A DNA stretch of 64,000 nt from Methanolobus vulcani (GCF_900100715.1 NZ_FNCA01000004.1:62001-126000), one strand, 5' to 3'. Shown: positions 36,419 to 48,261, counted from the stretch's first letter. The notes: a model not told the origin generated them from the sequence alone. Translations and numbers: made by a program.

Positions 36419-37525
36419 TCAGTTATCTTCTTCTTTTTTCCCAAGGAATTTCTTAGCGCCTATTGCAGCCACGACTACAACAATAAGTACTACAACAATA
36501 CCCACATATGTTCCTGAGCCGGAGTCGGAAGATCCTGCAGGAAGAACCTCTGTTGTGATCTTCACGGTATCAGATGTCTTGCTGTGACCATCCGTATCTT
36601 CATACTTGACCTCACTGTTGATAGCATATGTCTTTGCAACACCGGTCTCATCTACCTTCAGCTTAAAAATTGCGTCTGCGGACTCTCCAGGTTCAAGCGT
36701 GCCTATGAATGACTGGTCATCGGTTGTGCTGAAAGGATCGGCAGAACTTATCCTTACGGTTGCATCTTTTACAGCTTCTTCACCAACGTTCTTGTAGGTT
36801 ACATGAATTATACCTTCCTGACCAAGAACAAGTTCACCAGTGACATTTGTGATATCAAAGTCAGCTTCTTTCTTAACAATGACACTGACCTGGTCCATCT
36901 GCTGGCCCACGGCATACCAGAGACCTACTTCCATGTTAGTGATACCAAGACTGGTTTCATTGTCTCCGTTGATCTCAACATTTTCCTGATAACCATAGTA
37001 AAGTGTCAGGTTTAATGGATATTCACCGGCAGGTGCATTCTTTGATACTTCGATGTTAAACTTCAGTGGATCAGTTGTCTGTTCACCGGATGCAAGGGTT
37101 CCTGCCTCCTGTGGACCTGACTTTACCCTGATGTTCGGATCATCAGATGTCAGGATCGCAACAATACCAATAGCTGTGGTCCTCTGTGCCTCATAACCCA
37201 TTTCAGTTTGCTGTATCTTCTGGTCAAGTGCTGATATAGGATTATTATCCTGTTCGGATTTAAAACCAGTAATAACACCTTTGTTCATAAGGTTTACATT
37301 AAGGGTAACCTCATCACCCCTTGAATATTCATTATCTCCTATCAGGGTGGCAGATACATCCGGACCACCGTAAACTGTGTAATAGTTCTCATCAAAATTG
37401 AAGAAATCAGGGAGTTTCAGATCCATTGTGGACATAGCATCATCAGCACTTACAGGTAATACAAAGAGCAGACTGAGGATCAATGATACTGAAACCACTG
37501 TTTTAAAGTTAATATTTTTAATCAT
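36419..37525 (-). CDS. COG1361-like surface protein, membrane anchored (copy b)
   Basis: About 368 residues from ATG at 37523-37525 (AGAGGG six bases upstream; the ATG at 37531 lies too close to that site). Signal sequence near 5-30 (VVSVSLILSLLFVLPVSADD). The body has conserved Ig-like beta repeats (DVSATLIGDNEYSRGDEVTLNVNLMNKG; ITNVTGELVLGQEGIIHVTYKNVGEEAVKDATVRI). A C-terminal membrane helix, YVGIVVVLIVVVVAAIGAKKF, ends in a charged KKEEDN tail. It is paralogous to the gene upstream. Related proteins sit beside RND exporters in methanogens. Confidence 0.85.
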   Translation of the reverse strand: MIKNINFKTVVSVSLILSLLFVLPVSADDAMSTMDLKLPDFFNFDENYYTVYGGPDVSATLIGDNEYSRGDEVTLNVNLMNKGVITGFKSEQDNNPISALDQKIQQTEMGYEAQRTTAIGIVAILTSDDPNIRVKSGPQEAGTLASGEQTTDPLKFNIEVSKNAPAGEYPLNLTLYYGYQENVEINGDNETSLGITNMEVGLWYAVGQQMDQVSVIVKKEADFDITNVTGELVLGQEGIIHVTYKNVGEEAVKDATVRISSADPFSTTDDQSFIGTLEPGESADAIFKLKVDETGVAKTYAINSEVKYEDTDGHSKTSDTVKITTEVLPAGSSDSGSGTYVGIVVVLIVVVVAAIGAKKFLGKKEEDN

Positions 37526-37536
37526 AAGCATCCCTC

Positions 37537-38643
37537 TTAATTATCATTAGACGCGTTTTTCCTTTTATTTTTAACAACCAATACAATTATTATTACAAAA
37601 ATACCAGCAAGAGCAAATCCTGTTACATTGATCTCTCTTTGAGGCTCCTCAAGTGGCAGGCTTATTTTCATACTTGTAGAGAAGGTATCGTCACCATTTT
37701 CGTCGATGTATTTGATCTCACTATCGATACCATAATTCTTTGCAAGTGTACCAACATCAGAACTTATTGTAAAGGTAGCAGTTCTGCTTTCACCTGGCTC
37801 TATTGTGCCAAGACTTTTGGTTGAACGTGCTGCACTCAGAGGCTTCATTGCAACTATCCTTGCAATTGCATCTTCAGCAGTGAGTTCTCCTGTGTTGGTA
37901 TATGTTACGTTCACTACACCTGTACCACCTGATACCAAAGTACCAGTAACATTTGTTACTTCGAACTTTGCTGCAGGTTTTACGATAATGGGAATCTGAA
38001 GAGTTGTATTCACATTAGTGTAAATATTTGTATGATCAAGATCAGGCTCACCAAGTATTATGGATTGACCTACCGTCATCCTGACATCACTCTGATACTC
38101 GTAGCTCAGAGGCAATTCAAGTATGTAGACACCTGCAGGAATATCTTCAGACAGAGTAATAGTGAACTTCATTGGCCTTTCCGGCAAAACTCCCGGATAT
38201 AATGCCTCCAGAGTATGACTGCTTGTTTCAGGATCAACATCGATCATATCAGTAGATGATACCAGGCCTGCCTTTAAACCATAAGCAATTGTTCTCTGTG
38301 TCTCATACTGCAACTCTGTAAGTGAGAGCTGATGCAGGGTTTCTGAAGTACCGACTGTCTTGTCAGCCTTGATACCATAGATAACACCACGGTTTGCAAG
38401 AACCACTTCAAGAGTTGCGGTCTCTCCTCGTTCGAATTCTGTGTCACCAAGTACAGAGGCTGAAATAGCAGGCTCACCGTACGAGGTATAGAAATTACTT
38501 GTATATTCATAAGTCGGAGGCAGGTATTCTTTTGCAGCCACAGAAGGTACTGCAGCTACAAAAGCAATAGAAAGCAGAATACATACCACCATAAGACTAG
38601 TATATTTTTTAAAACCACTTATATTACTATATCTCACATTCAT
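37537..38643 (-). CDS. COG1361-like surface protein, membrane anchored (copy a)
   Basis: 368 residues. Signal sequence near 12-36 (SLMVVCILLSIAFVAAVPSVAA), Ig-like repeats (PAISASVLGDTEFERGETATLEVVLANRG; VTNVTGTLVSGGTGVVNVTYTNTGELTAEDAIARI), and a C-terminal helix INVTGFALAGIFVIIIVLVV with a KNKRKNA tail. It shares the same domain plan as the neighbouring copy. The start overlaps the stop of the RND gene (ATGA) and has AGGAGG ten bases upstream. Likely partner of the RND exporter. Confidence 0.85.
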   Translation of the reverse strand: MNVRYSNISGFKKYTSLMVVCILLSIAFVAAVPSVAAKEYLPPTYEYTSNFYTSYGEPAISASVLGDTEFERGETATLEVVLANRGVIYGIKADKTVGTSETLHQLSLTELQYETQRTIAYGLKAGLVSSTDMIDVDPETSSHTLEALYPGVLPERPMKFTITLSEDIPAGVYILELPLSYEYQSDVRMTVGQSIILGEPDLDHTNIYTNVNTTLQIPIIVKPAAKFEVTNVTGTLVSGGTGVVNVTYTNTGELTAEDAIARIVAMKPLSAARSTKSLGTIEPGESRTATFTISSDVGTLAKNYGIDSEIKYIDENGDDTFSTSMKISLPLEEPQREINVTGFALAGIFVIIIVLVVKNKRKNASNDN

Positions 38644-41015
38644 TGGGTAATTGCCTCCTGAATGCTTTTTAATATGTTACTTCCACTTGAACCGGAATTG
38701 TGATGTGACTGGTGGAAGTGTCTCCTTTTTTCCCTGTATTTATCCAGTGTAACTATGATCGGAGGGAAGATCACAAATGTTGCAAGTAATGCAAGTATTA
38801 CATCCATTACCGTGATAACTCCAAAGTTACTGGTAATTGAGAATGGTGAAGCTATTAGTGCTGAGAAACCAAATACTGTTGTAAGACCTGATGTTACAAT
38901 GGCCTTTCCGATCTTGACACTTGCTTCCTGCATTGCTTCTTCCGGACCTGCGCCTTTTTCCCTTTCTTCAAAATAACGCTCCATCATAAGGATGGCGTAT
39001 TCCGAACCAACACCAAGGATCAATGCTCCAAGTGTTGCAGTCATTGGTGTATATTCCATTCCTGTATAATACATGAGTCCTCCAGACCATCCTACAACTA
39101 TAATCATGGTCAGAACAGGTGTAAGAGCCTTGAGAATATCTCTGTAAATTACCAAGAGACCCGCAAATACCAGCACGATACCAAGCATTGTCATAAAGAC
39201 CCTGCCTGAGGTCAGAGCAGATATTACCTCTACATAGACCATTGAGTGACCGGTTATTGTTACATGCACACCTGGAGGTGGGGCCATCCATTGAAGATCC
39301 TCTTGAACAACATTTGAAAGAGATTCTATACCCTCAAGACCAAGCTCACTCATTGCATTACCAATGTTCAGGTTCAGCATGATTATTGAATTTCCGTTCA
39401 GGTAAGCATCTTTTTGCATTTCTGGTAGCTGATCATATATCGCCTGTACTTCATCTGAACTATCTGGGATTTTACCAGAATTTGCTTCTTTTACAAGATC
39501 AACAATACTGGAGGAATCTTGTATGTGACTTCTACCTGCAACTTCATGAGCAGAGAATTCATCGATCCATTTCAGAAGTTCCGGATCACTATTATCATCT
39601 GTTTTTATGATGAGATTTAGCTGGTCAGATCCTCCGAGGATCTCCCCCATATGTTGTAGATCAAGCAGAGCAGGCATATCCTGAGGAACAAAGGTTTGAG
39701 TATCCGTCTGAATACCTACAAGATTATCTGCGTAAAGACCACCAATACACAGTAAACCTGCAATAGACAATATAAGAATTGGATTTCTCATTGAAAATGT
39801 AGACATTCCCTTCAAAGCCTTTTCGAGGAAATCCGGCTCATGTTCTTCATCAATAATGACGTGGGTATGAGTTTCATGGTGTGCTGAATTCTTTTTTAAA
39901 CCGAATCTACCAAGTATGTTCCACTTAGATATCTTATCGAATCCATAGAGCACAGTAACTCCCAGGAATAAAGAAGAAATGAAACACATTACTATTCCTA
40001 TCATCAGAAGCTTTCCGAAATCCTGGATCATTGGAACTGTAGAAGTGAACAATGAGAAAAATCCAAGAGCTGTGATAATAAGTGCTATCAATACTGCCGG
40101 ACCGGTATGCTTGATAGTGTCAATGACAGCTTCTTCATCCGTTTCACCACGTTCAAGTTCTTCTTCTATCCTGTTATGGAACTGAATGGCATAATCAATA
40201 CCAAGTCCAATCAGAACGGGGAACGCAGACATTGATACCATTGACATTGGAATATTAAGGAATCCCATTGCACCGAAGGTGAATATTATACCTACCAGTA
40301 CTATTGGCAGCGGAAGTAACCTCCACCTTACATGTTTGAACACCAGATATAGTACTACTACCATCAGAAGAATTGACAACAAAAGAAGTATACCCATACT
40401 TGTGTTCATCTCTTCATTCATGGCAATACTAAAAGCAGGATTCCCGGTTACAATTATGTTATAATCAGCAGGGAAATTTGCAAGCTCAATGGAAGTTTCT
40501 GTTTCCCTGAGAATTTCCTCCTGAGTAGAATCCGATGAGGTTCCTTCCAGGACAACAGACATTATAGCATGTGTGTTATCCGGCATGAGTGCACTGGGCA
40601 TGGAGCTATCAATTATCCCGTCAATCGTTTGCGGATCGTCAGGAATTGTACTTCTGCCGGTCATCTGATAATTAACTTCTTTTATAACAGTCGACGGCGA
40701 AGTCACTTCCACAACGCCGGGTATGTTCTGAACTGACAGGTATGCCCTATCAAGGGCTTTCAGAAGCTCCGGTTTTGTAACATCACTACCTTCAACCATT
40801 ACAACAATGGACTCAGTTCCAAAAAGATTCAGGTAAAGGTGATCATAGTCCTGATAAAGCTTTGAACTTTTCTCGACAAATGTATCCGTACCTGAAGCCA
40901 TTCCAATTAACTGAGCACCCTGAAAAGAGATAATTATCAGAAGTAGTGCTATCATTATAATTGGAACGGTATTATCCTCTACGAAAACACCCAGCTTTTG
41001 AAAGATGTTTTTTAT
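38640..41015 (-). CDS. RND-superfamily (MMPL/HAE3-type) exporter
   Basis: About 791 residues. Twelve membrane segments in two halves of six: a first helix near residue 20, a large external loop (about 40-215), then five helices; the second half repeats this plan with its external loop at about 440-620. The GLGIDYAIQFHNRI (about 275) and LGVGSEYAILMMERY (about 690) segments are the TM4-type motifs with charged residues that carry the proton path. Start: the GTG at 41022-41024 overlaps the ribosome site AGGAG (41028-41024); eight bases after that site lies ATA (41013-41015), giving KNIFQKLG as N-terminus. First gene of the minus-strand cassette. Substrate unknown; lipid or hydrophobe export is typical of the family. 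Confidence 0.88.
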   Translation of the reverse strand: MKNIFQKLGVFVEDNTVPIIMIALLLIIISFQGAQLIGMASGTDTFVEKSSKLYQDYDHLYLNLFGTESIVVMVEGSDVTKPELLKALDRAYLSVQNIPGVVEVTSPSTVIKEVNYQMTGRSTIPDDPQTIDGIIDSSMPSALMPDNTHAIMSVVLEGTSSDSTQEEILRETETSIELANFPADYNIIVTGNPAFSIAMNEEMNTSMGILLLLSILLMVVVLYLVFKHVRWRLLPLPIVLVGIIFTFGAMGFLNIPMSMVSMSAFPVLIGLGIDYAIQFHNRIEEELERGETDEEAVIDTIKHTGPAVLIALIITALGFFSLFTSTVPMIQDFGKLLMIGIVMCFISSLFLGVTVLYGFDKISKWNILGRFGLKKNSAHHETHTHVIIDEEHEPDFLEKALKGMSTFSMRNPILILSIAGLLCIGGLYADNLVGIQTDTQTFVPQDMPALLDLQHMGEILGGSDQLNLIIKTDDNSDPELLKWIDEFSAHEVAGRSHIQDSSSIVDLVKEANSGKIPDSSDEVQAIYDQLPEMQKDAYLNGNSIIMLNLNIGNAMSELGLEGIESLSNVVQEDLQWMAPPPGVHVTITGHSMVYVEVISALTSGRVFMTMLGIVLVFAGLLVIYRDILKALTPVLTMIIVVGWSGGLMYYTGMEYTPMTATLGALILGVGSEYAILMMERYFEEREKGAGPEEAMQEASVKIGKAIVTSGLTTVFGFSALIASPFSITSNFGVITVMDVILALLATFVIFPPIIVTLDKYREKRRHFHQSHHNSGSSGSNILKSIQEAITQ

Positions 41016-41094
41016 GATAAACACTCCTTGTGATTAATTATTATTACAAAAAAACTCTGTACGAGTTGTTTTAACATGTCGATAAATAGCCAGT

Positions 41095-41118
41095 TTAATA
41101 TATAAGGGTTTTACCCTT
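41095..41118 (-). promoter_or_regulatory. Promoter and operator-like repeat of the export cassette
   Basis: On the minus strand an inverted repeat, AAGGGT-AAA-ACCCTT (41118-41104), leads directly into TTATATATTAAA (41106-41095), a good TATA box. Transcription would start near 41070-41075, about 55-60 bases before the RND gene. A regulator bound to the repeat would contact the TATA/BRE area; a TrmB protein is encoded in the cassette. Confidence 0.5.
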
Positions 41119-41204
41119 TAATAAACTAGTGAAAAGTGTATTTGGTAATATTTATTCTTAACAACATATCAATTAACCCATTTTTTAATACAAGCAAAAA
41201 AACA

Positions 41205-41291
41205 GGGTTGAGACATCCTGAAGAGGATGCCTCGTTGGGGGTTGGATAGGGTGGTACTAACATACACGCATTGCGTGCTGTTGATGGTACA
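41205..41291 (-). ncRNA. Candidate structured non-coding RNA
   Basis: Two strong stem regions lie 20 bases apart. One pairs 41211-41213 and 41215-41220 with 41225-41230 and 41232-41234 (9 bp with one mismatch, loop GAAG). The other has 41266-41270 with 41274-41278 (CACGC/GCGTG), extended by 41260-41263 with 41280-41283 and by 41255-41258 with 41288-41291. On the minus strand the first stem is followed by CAACCCTG and a run of seven T, which looks like a terminator, so that strand is preferred. The stretch is much richer in G+C than its flanks. Family unknown. Confidence 0.4.
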
Positions 41292-41550
41292 CAAAAATAT
41301 GTACAGCATTATTAGTTAATAAACCTTGCGATAAATAGTCAAAATAGATTTTTTACATGCGATGCTAGAACATCAAAGAACATATTTGTGCAATAGAAAC
41401 TTAACCTCAATATGAAAAGCAATGATATAACTAAGAATATACAGCTTTTAACAAAAGAATCATGATACTTTACAGCTCTTGTATATACAGGTGCATATAT
41501 AACGATTTCACTCTAAAAAAAACACATAATAAGTTACATTGTAATAATAT

Positions 41551-41754
41551 TTACTCTTGATTGTTGCAAAAATGCCTGTCAGAAAGTTTAAAACCAGTGT
41601 CATGACGGTTATCTTCCATTAATGAATTCAGATCGATCTTATTTTCCTGAATCCAGTTGTTATCAAGGCATTTTATAGAAATCTCTTCAATATGAGATTT
41701 TAATATATCTACTGAAGATTCTGTTTCAGATGATGTAGCTGACCTTTGTTTCAT
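41551..41754 (-). CDS. Small hypothetical protein
   Basis: 67 residues from the ATG at 41752-41754, which has AAGGTG seven bases upstream; the frame continues up to 41814 without such a site. The sequence MKQRSATSSETESSVDILK...RHFCNNQE is hydrophilic with no membrane segment, zinc motif or recognisable domain. It is divergent from a TrmB regulator gene. It could be a chance frame; the ribosome site is the main support. Confidence 0.4.
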   Translation of the reverse strand: MKQRSATSSETESSVDILKSHIEEISIKCLDNNWIQENKIDLNSLMEDNRHDTGFKLSDRHFCNNQE

Positions 41755-41930
41755 TTTGAAACACCTTCTAATTAAGCAACGTAACATTACAAATACATGA
41801 CTATGTATCGTCAAGAAGGACTATGTTCAAATAGGATATAAATCTTGCCGGTAAAAACATCTTTATAGTTGTTTTAACAAACAAATTATAAATATACAGC
41901 TTTCAAACTGAAAAAATAAAACGTGATAAT

Positions 41931-42782
41931 ATGGACCATGAAGGATCATTAAGAGACCTGGGGCTTACTAAATACGAAGCCTCTGCATATTCTACATTAC
42001 TAAAAGAAGGAGTAACCGGCGCACAGGAACTGTCACGCAAATCAGACATACCTGTTGGAAAGATCTATGAAGTTCTTTCAAACCTGAACAACATGGGACT
42101 TGTTGAGTTCCAGAGATCAAGACCCCGAAAATATAGGGCTGTTAAACCTTCCATTGCTCTGAATAATCTTTACACCAAAAAAGAAGAGGAAACAAAAAAT
42201 GAACTGGAGAACTTCAAACTTAAAGTCTCAGAACTTGAATCCAAATTCTCCGATATAACACAACCTGAACATACGGAACTTCAGTTTTGGGCTACATCAA
42301 TAGGTGAAGAAGACATTATCAAGAACATAAAAAATATGCTTGATGAAGTGGAAACTGAGATATTACATGTAAAATCAGCAAAACTCTCAAATTTAATTCG
42401 TAAAGGAAAACATATTGATCCTAATAAATTCATGCCTACTGTGATTGATGAATTTGTCAAGGCTGCAAAAAAAGGAGTGAAGATAAAAATCATTTTTCCA
42501 GAAGATGCACTTGCCTATCTAATGGAAGATAGGTTTAAGCACATTAAAGATCCACATGACAGAGAAACAATCAAAAATAATATAGATGCAAAAGCTTTAG
42601 ATTGTGATTATGATTTCAGACTTATTGACGATTATATAACACACATATCAATTCCAGACCCATTAAATCCTGACGAGCTATTCGGCGAACTGAAAGTATA
42701 CGACAAAGAATATGCAGCAAAACTGAAAGATAAGTTTGATGAACTCTGGAGAAAGGGAAAAAAGATGAATTTCAACTTTTGA
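41931..42782 (+). CDS. TrmB-family transcriptional regulator
   Basis: 283 residues. N-terminal winged helix (LRDLGLTKYEASAYSTLLKEGVTGAQELSRKSDIPVGKIYEVLSNLNNMGLVEFQ, residues 6-60), a coiled-coil segment around 80-110, and a C-terminal effector domain from about 115 with KKGVKIKIIFPEDALAYL. Similar in plan to the TrmB protein at 35579 but without its long tail. It is transcribed away from the small hypothetical gene. Target genes cannot be deduced. Confidence 0.9.
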   Translation: MDHEGSLRDLGLTKYEASAYSTLLKEGVTGAQELSRKSDIPVGKIYEVLSNLNNMGLVEFQRSRPRKYRAVKPSIALNNLYTKKEEETKNELENFKLKVSELESKFSDITQPEHTELQFWATSIGEEDIIKNIKNMLDEVETEILHVKSAKLSNLIRKGKHIDPNKFMPTVIDEFVKAAKKGVKIKIIFPEDALAYLMEDRFKHIKDPHDRETIKNNIDAKALDCDYDFRLIDDYITHISIPDPLNPDELFGELKVYDKEYAAKLKDKFDELWRKGKKMNFNF

Positions 42783-42849
42783 CCCATGAAGATATTGAAA
42801 AATGATTAATTCAATGATCAGTTCAATTTTGCAAAAAAAAAAGAATTTG

Positions 42850-42870
42850 TTGGTTGCAAATTGCAACCAA
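42850..42870. terminator. Perfect palindrome between convergent trmB-like and clpB genes
   Basis: TTGGTTGCAA (42850-42859), one base, TTGCAACCAA (42861-42870). Ten-bp arms preceded by a run of ten A at 42834-42843 (T on the minus strand) and followed by T-rich sequence, so it can stop transcription from both sides. Confidence 0.6.
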
Positions 42871-42901
42871 ATCAGAGTTTATTTTCTTATTGACTTGTGT
42901 A

Positions 42902-45517
42902 TTACTCTGTAGAACTTACCTCAACAAGCAGGTCCGCACCATCGCTGTCAACACGGACAGTAGAGCCTTCCGGAACCTCACCTGCAACAATAAGCTTTGC
43001 AATCCTTGTTTCAACCTCGTTCTGAATGACTCTCTTAAGTGGTCTTGCACCAAAGGTTGCACTATATCCTGCTTCAGCAAGATACGTCTTTGCAGCATCC
43101 GTAAGGTCAAGGTTAATACGCTTGTCCTTGAGTCTTTCAGCAAGGTCTGCAACCTTGATGTCAACGATCTTTACAAGCTCTTCCGGCTTAAGTGCATGGA
43201 AGAGAGCGATCTCATCGATACGGTTGAGGAACTCCGGCCTGAAATATTTTCCAAGCTCAGTCATTGCACGCATCTGAAGTATGTTGTAATCCACATCCTC
43301 CTCTTTCTCACCAGACTTCAGGAGTTCGGTAAGATCACCTGCAAAGATGTTGGATGTCATTATTATCAACGTGTTCTTGAAGTCCACGGTCCTGCCCTTG
43401 GAATCTGTCAGGCGACCATCATCAAGGATCTGCAACATGACATTGAACACATCCGGATGTGCCTTCTCGATCTCATCGAAGAGTACAACGGAATATGGTC
43501 TTCTGCGTACAGCTTCTGTGAGCTGGCCACCTTCATCGTGTCCTACATAACCTGGTGGTGCACCGATCATCCTTGAAACAGTGTGCTTTTCCATATACTC
43601 GGACATGTCAATACGTACCATGTTGTTCTCATCATCGAACAACTCTGCTGCAAGAGCCTTTACAAGCTCGGTCTTACCAACACCAGTCGGACCAAGGAAT
43701 ATGAAACTTCCAATCGGACGTCTCGGGTCCTTGATACCTGCATAGTTGCGTATGACCGCATCTGCAACTGCCTTTACGGCTTCACTCTGACCGATGATAC
43801 GGTTGTGAAGGTTGTCCTCAAAGTGCACAAGCTTCTCACGCTGCCCTTCCATGAGCTTGGTTACAGGTATGTGAGTCCACTGGCTGACAACATCAGCAAT
43901 ATCCTCTTCACCGACTTCCTCATTCAGAAGCATTTCACCCTGCATATCCTGAAGCAGTTTTTCCTCTTCAGCATACTGATGTTGCAGTGGAATGAGTGTT
44001 CCGTACTTTAGCCTGGATGCAAGTTCAAGATTGTTATCATTCTCAGCAAGTTCAAGTTGGATCTTTGTGTCCTCTATCTCCTGTTTCAGTGAACCAAGCT
44101 TTGAGATGGCTTCCTTTTCGCGATCCCATCTTGCTCTCATAGCATCGGATTCAGCCCTGATGTCTGCAAGTTCCTTCTCAAGGATCTCCAGACGATCCTT
44201 TGAAGCTGCATCCTTCTCTTTCTTCAGTGCCTCGCGCTCGATCTCAAGCTGCATGATCTTACGATCCGCCTCATCAAGTTCAGCAGGCTTGCTGTCAATT
44301 GCAGTTCTCTTTTTTGCAGCAGCTTCGTCCACAAGGTCGATTGCCTTGTCAGGAAGGAACCTGTCTGCAATGTAGCGGTTACTCATAATTGCAGCAGCTA
44401 CAAGTGCTGAGTCCTTAAGACGTACACCGTGGTGTACCTCATATTTCTCCTTCAGTCCACGAAGGATGGAAATTGTGTCCTCCACAGTTGGCTGCTCGAC
44501 AAATACCGGAAGGAACCTGCGTTCAAGTGCAGCATCCTTTTCAATATACTTGCGGTACTCGTCAATGGTTGTTGCACCGATACAGTGAAGCTCTCCACGC
44601 GCAAGCATTGGCTTGAGGAGGTTTCCTGCATCCATAGCACCTTCTGTGGCACCTGCACCTACGATTGTGTGGATCTCATCAATGAAGAGAATGATCTGCC
44701 CCTCTGAGTCTGCGACTTCTTTAAGCACAGCTTTGAGCCTTTCCTCAAACTCACCACGGAACTTGGCACCTGCAATAAGTGCACCCATATCAAGAGCTAT
44801 GATACGCTTGTCCTTCATGGCATCAGGAACATCCTTCTTGGCAATACGCTGAGCAAGTGCTTCCACAATTGCAGTCTTACCGACACCGGCCTCACCGATG
44901 AGTACAGGGTTGTTCTTCCTGCGGCGTGAAAGGATCTCAACTGAGTGCCTGATCTCCTGATCTCTTCCGATAACAGGGTCAAGCTTACCCTGGGCTGCAA
45001 GTTCTGTGAAATCAATTCCGTACTTCTTCAGTGGTTCCATTGTATCTTCCGGATTTTCTGAGGTTATTCTTCTGTTCCCCCTTACCTGCTTTATTGCTTC
45101 AAGAAGCCTGTCACGTGTAACACCCTCACTTGCAAGTATCTTACCACACTGGCTATCCTTTTCCTTTACCATTGCAAGAAGGAGATGCTCGACACTTACA
45201 TATTCATCCTTCATTTTGCCGGCTTCCTGTGAAGCAGCATCAAGGACACGTCTCATGGTCTGGGTCATGTAGACCTGATCCCCTCCCGGACCTGAGACCT
45301 GTGGCTGGTTTGCAAGCTGAGCCTCAACTTTTTCCTTTACGCGGTCCACCGGCACTTCCATATTCTGAAGTAAGGTTGTTACCAGTCCTCCGCTCTGCTC
45401 CAGCAATGCAAGAAGCATATGTTCGCAATCTATCTGCTGATTTCTATATCTTGCAGCAATTGTACTTGAACCCTGGATGGCTTCCTGGGCTTTCTGTGTG
45501 AAACGATTAAGATCCAT
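42902..45517 (-). CDS. clpB: ATP-dependent chaperone ClpB (Hsp104 family)
   Basis: 871 residues. Clp N domain (about 1-145), first AAA+ domain with Walker A GEAGVGKT and [12 protein letters not shown], the ClpB-specific coiled coil (about 400-530), second AAA+ domain with [21 protein letters not shown] and the GARPLKR sensor-2 motif. It dissolves protein aggregates with the DnaK system. The start at 45517 ([11 protein letters not shown]) has GGGGAG nine bases upstream and is preferred over the ATG at 45523. Bacterial-type gene; last of the heat-shock series groES-groEL-hsp20-clpB. Confidence 0.96.
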   Translation of the reverse strand: MDLNRFTQKAQEAIQGSSTIAARYRNQQIDCEHMLLALLEQSGGLVTTLLQNMEVPVDRVKEKVEAQLANQPQVSGPGGDQVYMTQTMRRVLDAASQEAGKMKDEYVSVEHLLLAMVKEKDSQCGKILASEGVTRDRLLEAIKQVRGNRRITSENPEDTMEPLKKYGIDFTELAAQGKLDPVIGRDQEIRHSVEILSRRRKNNPVLIGEAGVGKTAIVEALAQRIAKKDVPDAMKDKRIIALDMGALIAGAKFRGEFEERLKAVLKEVADSEGQIILFIDEIHTIVGAGATEGAMDAGNLLKPMLARGELHCIGATTIDEYRKYIEKDAALERRFLPVFVEQPTVEDTISILRGLKEKYEVHHGVRLKDSALVAAAIMSNRYIADRFLPDKAIDLVDEAAAKKRTAIDSKPAELDEADRKIMQLEIEREALKKEKDAASKDRLEILEKELADIRAESDAMRARWDREKEAISKLGSLKQEIEDTKIQLELAENDNNLELASRLKYGTLIPLQHQYAEEEKLLQDMQGEMLLNEEVGEEDIADVVSQWTHIPVTKLMEGQREKLVHFEDNLHNRIIGQSEAVKAVADAVIRNYAGIKDPRRPIGSFIFLGPTGVGKTELVKALAAELFDDENNMVRIDMSEYMEKHTVSRMIGAPPGYVGHDEGGQLTEAVRRRPYSVVLFDEIEKAHPDVFNVMLQILDDGRLTDSKGRTVDFKNTLIIMTSNIFAGDLTELLKSGEKEEDVDYNILQMRAMTELGKYFRPEFLNRIDEIALFHALKPEELVKIVDIKVADLAERLKDKRINLDLTDAAKTYLAEAGYSATFGARPLKRVIQNEVETRIAKLIVAGEVPEGSTVRVDSDGADLLVEVSSTE

Positions 45518-45693
45518 TATCATAAACTCCCCGGGATTGACATTTCCCTTTTATTAATTTTTAATTTTAACTTAAATCCTTTTTGACACGTTTTTCTGGG
45601 CCATGTCTGAACCCGGAATGAGTAAATAAAAAACATGATAGCAAACGGCCATTGCCGCAGCTATACAGGAATGTTACTCACTTATGAACCCAT

Positions 45694-46155
45694 CTATTCG
45701 ATGAGTATCTTTTTGTTTTCTTCAATCTGCATCTTTGGCAAAGTTACGGAAAGCACACCATTCTCAAGTTTTGCCTTTGCACCTTCGACAGAGACTGCAT
45801 TTGGTAAGGTCACAGTCCTTGAGAATGAACTGTAAGTCCGCTCCCTTCTAAGGTAGCCTTCGTCCTTTTCCTCATTTACAGAGTTTCTGTTTGCAGATAT
45901 AGTCAGCATGTTATCACTGACATCAAGGTCAACGTCACCTTTCTCAACTCCCGGGAGATCAGTGGTCACAAGTAATTCGGAACCTTCGTCCTTTACATCC
46001 ACAAGTGGTGCAAGTATTCCGGTTTCTGACCATCTCTCCCCGAAACTTCTCTCTTTGAACATGTTGTTCAGCATATCCTGCATCTGCACGATCTCTTCCA
46101 TAGGGTTCCATAATCCACCCCTTGCAGGTGTCACTTTTGTCAGACCAAATCTCAT
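45694..46155 (-). CDS. hsp20: Small heat-shock protein Hsp20 (alpha-crystallin type)
   Basis: 153 residues. An N-terminal arm (NPMEEIVQMQDMLNNMFKER) is followed by the alpha-crystallin domain (about 50-140) with LLVTTDLPGVEKGDVDLDVSDNMLTISA and the G-x-L motif LENGVLSVTLPK, and the tail ends in KKILIE. It holds unfolding proteins without ATP. AGGAGTGATAGT precedes the ATG. Between groEL and clpB, about 165 bases from groEL. Confidence 0.95.
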   Translation of the reverse strand: MRFGLTKVTPARGGLWNPMEEIVQMQDMLNNMFKERSFGERWSETGILAPLVDVKDEGSELLVTTDLPGVEKGDVDLDVSDNMLTISANRNSVNEEKDEGYLRRERTYSSFSRTVTLPNAVSVEGAKAKLENGVLSVTLPKMQIEENKKILIE

Positions 46156-46321
46156 ACTATCACTCCTTTTCTCTCATGGATATTTTGTTGTTCTTTGCTC
46201 GTCAGGCTGTACAATTCTTTTTTAAATTTACTGTGATTTTCAGTTAAATTCGAAATGTCGGTTCTCCACCTCTTTTTTCTCTTTTGTGATATTTGTTGAA
46301 TAAATAAAGATAAGAGAACGA

Positions 46322-48236
<1,915 letters not shown>

Positions 48237-48261
48237 CGTTTATTTTCCTCCAATTATCATC

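Larger units (their letters stand above)
41025..41550. other. 526-base intergenic region: exporter promoter and structured stretch
   Basis: No gene of credible length. From left to right: ribosome site and leader of the RND gene, TATA box and inverted repeat at 41095-41118, a hairpin-rich stretch at 41205-41291, then about 250 bases of A/T-rich sequence without visible structure. Confidence 0.6.
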
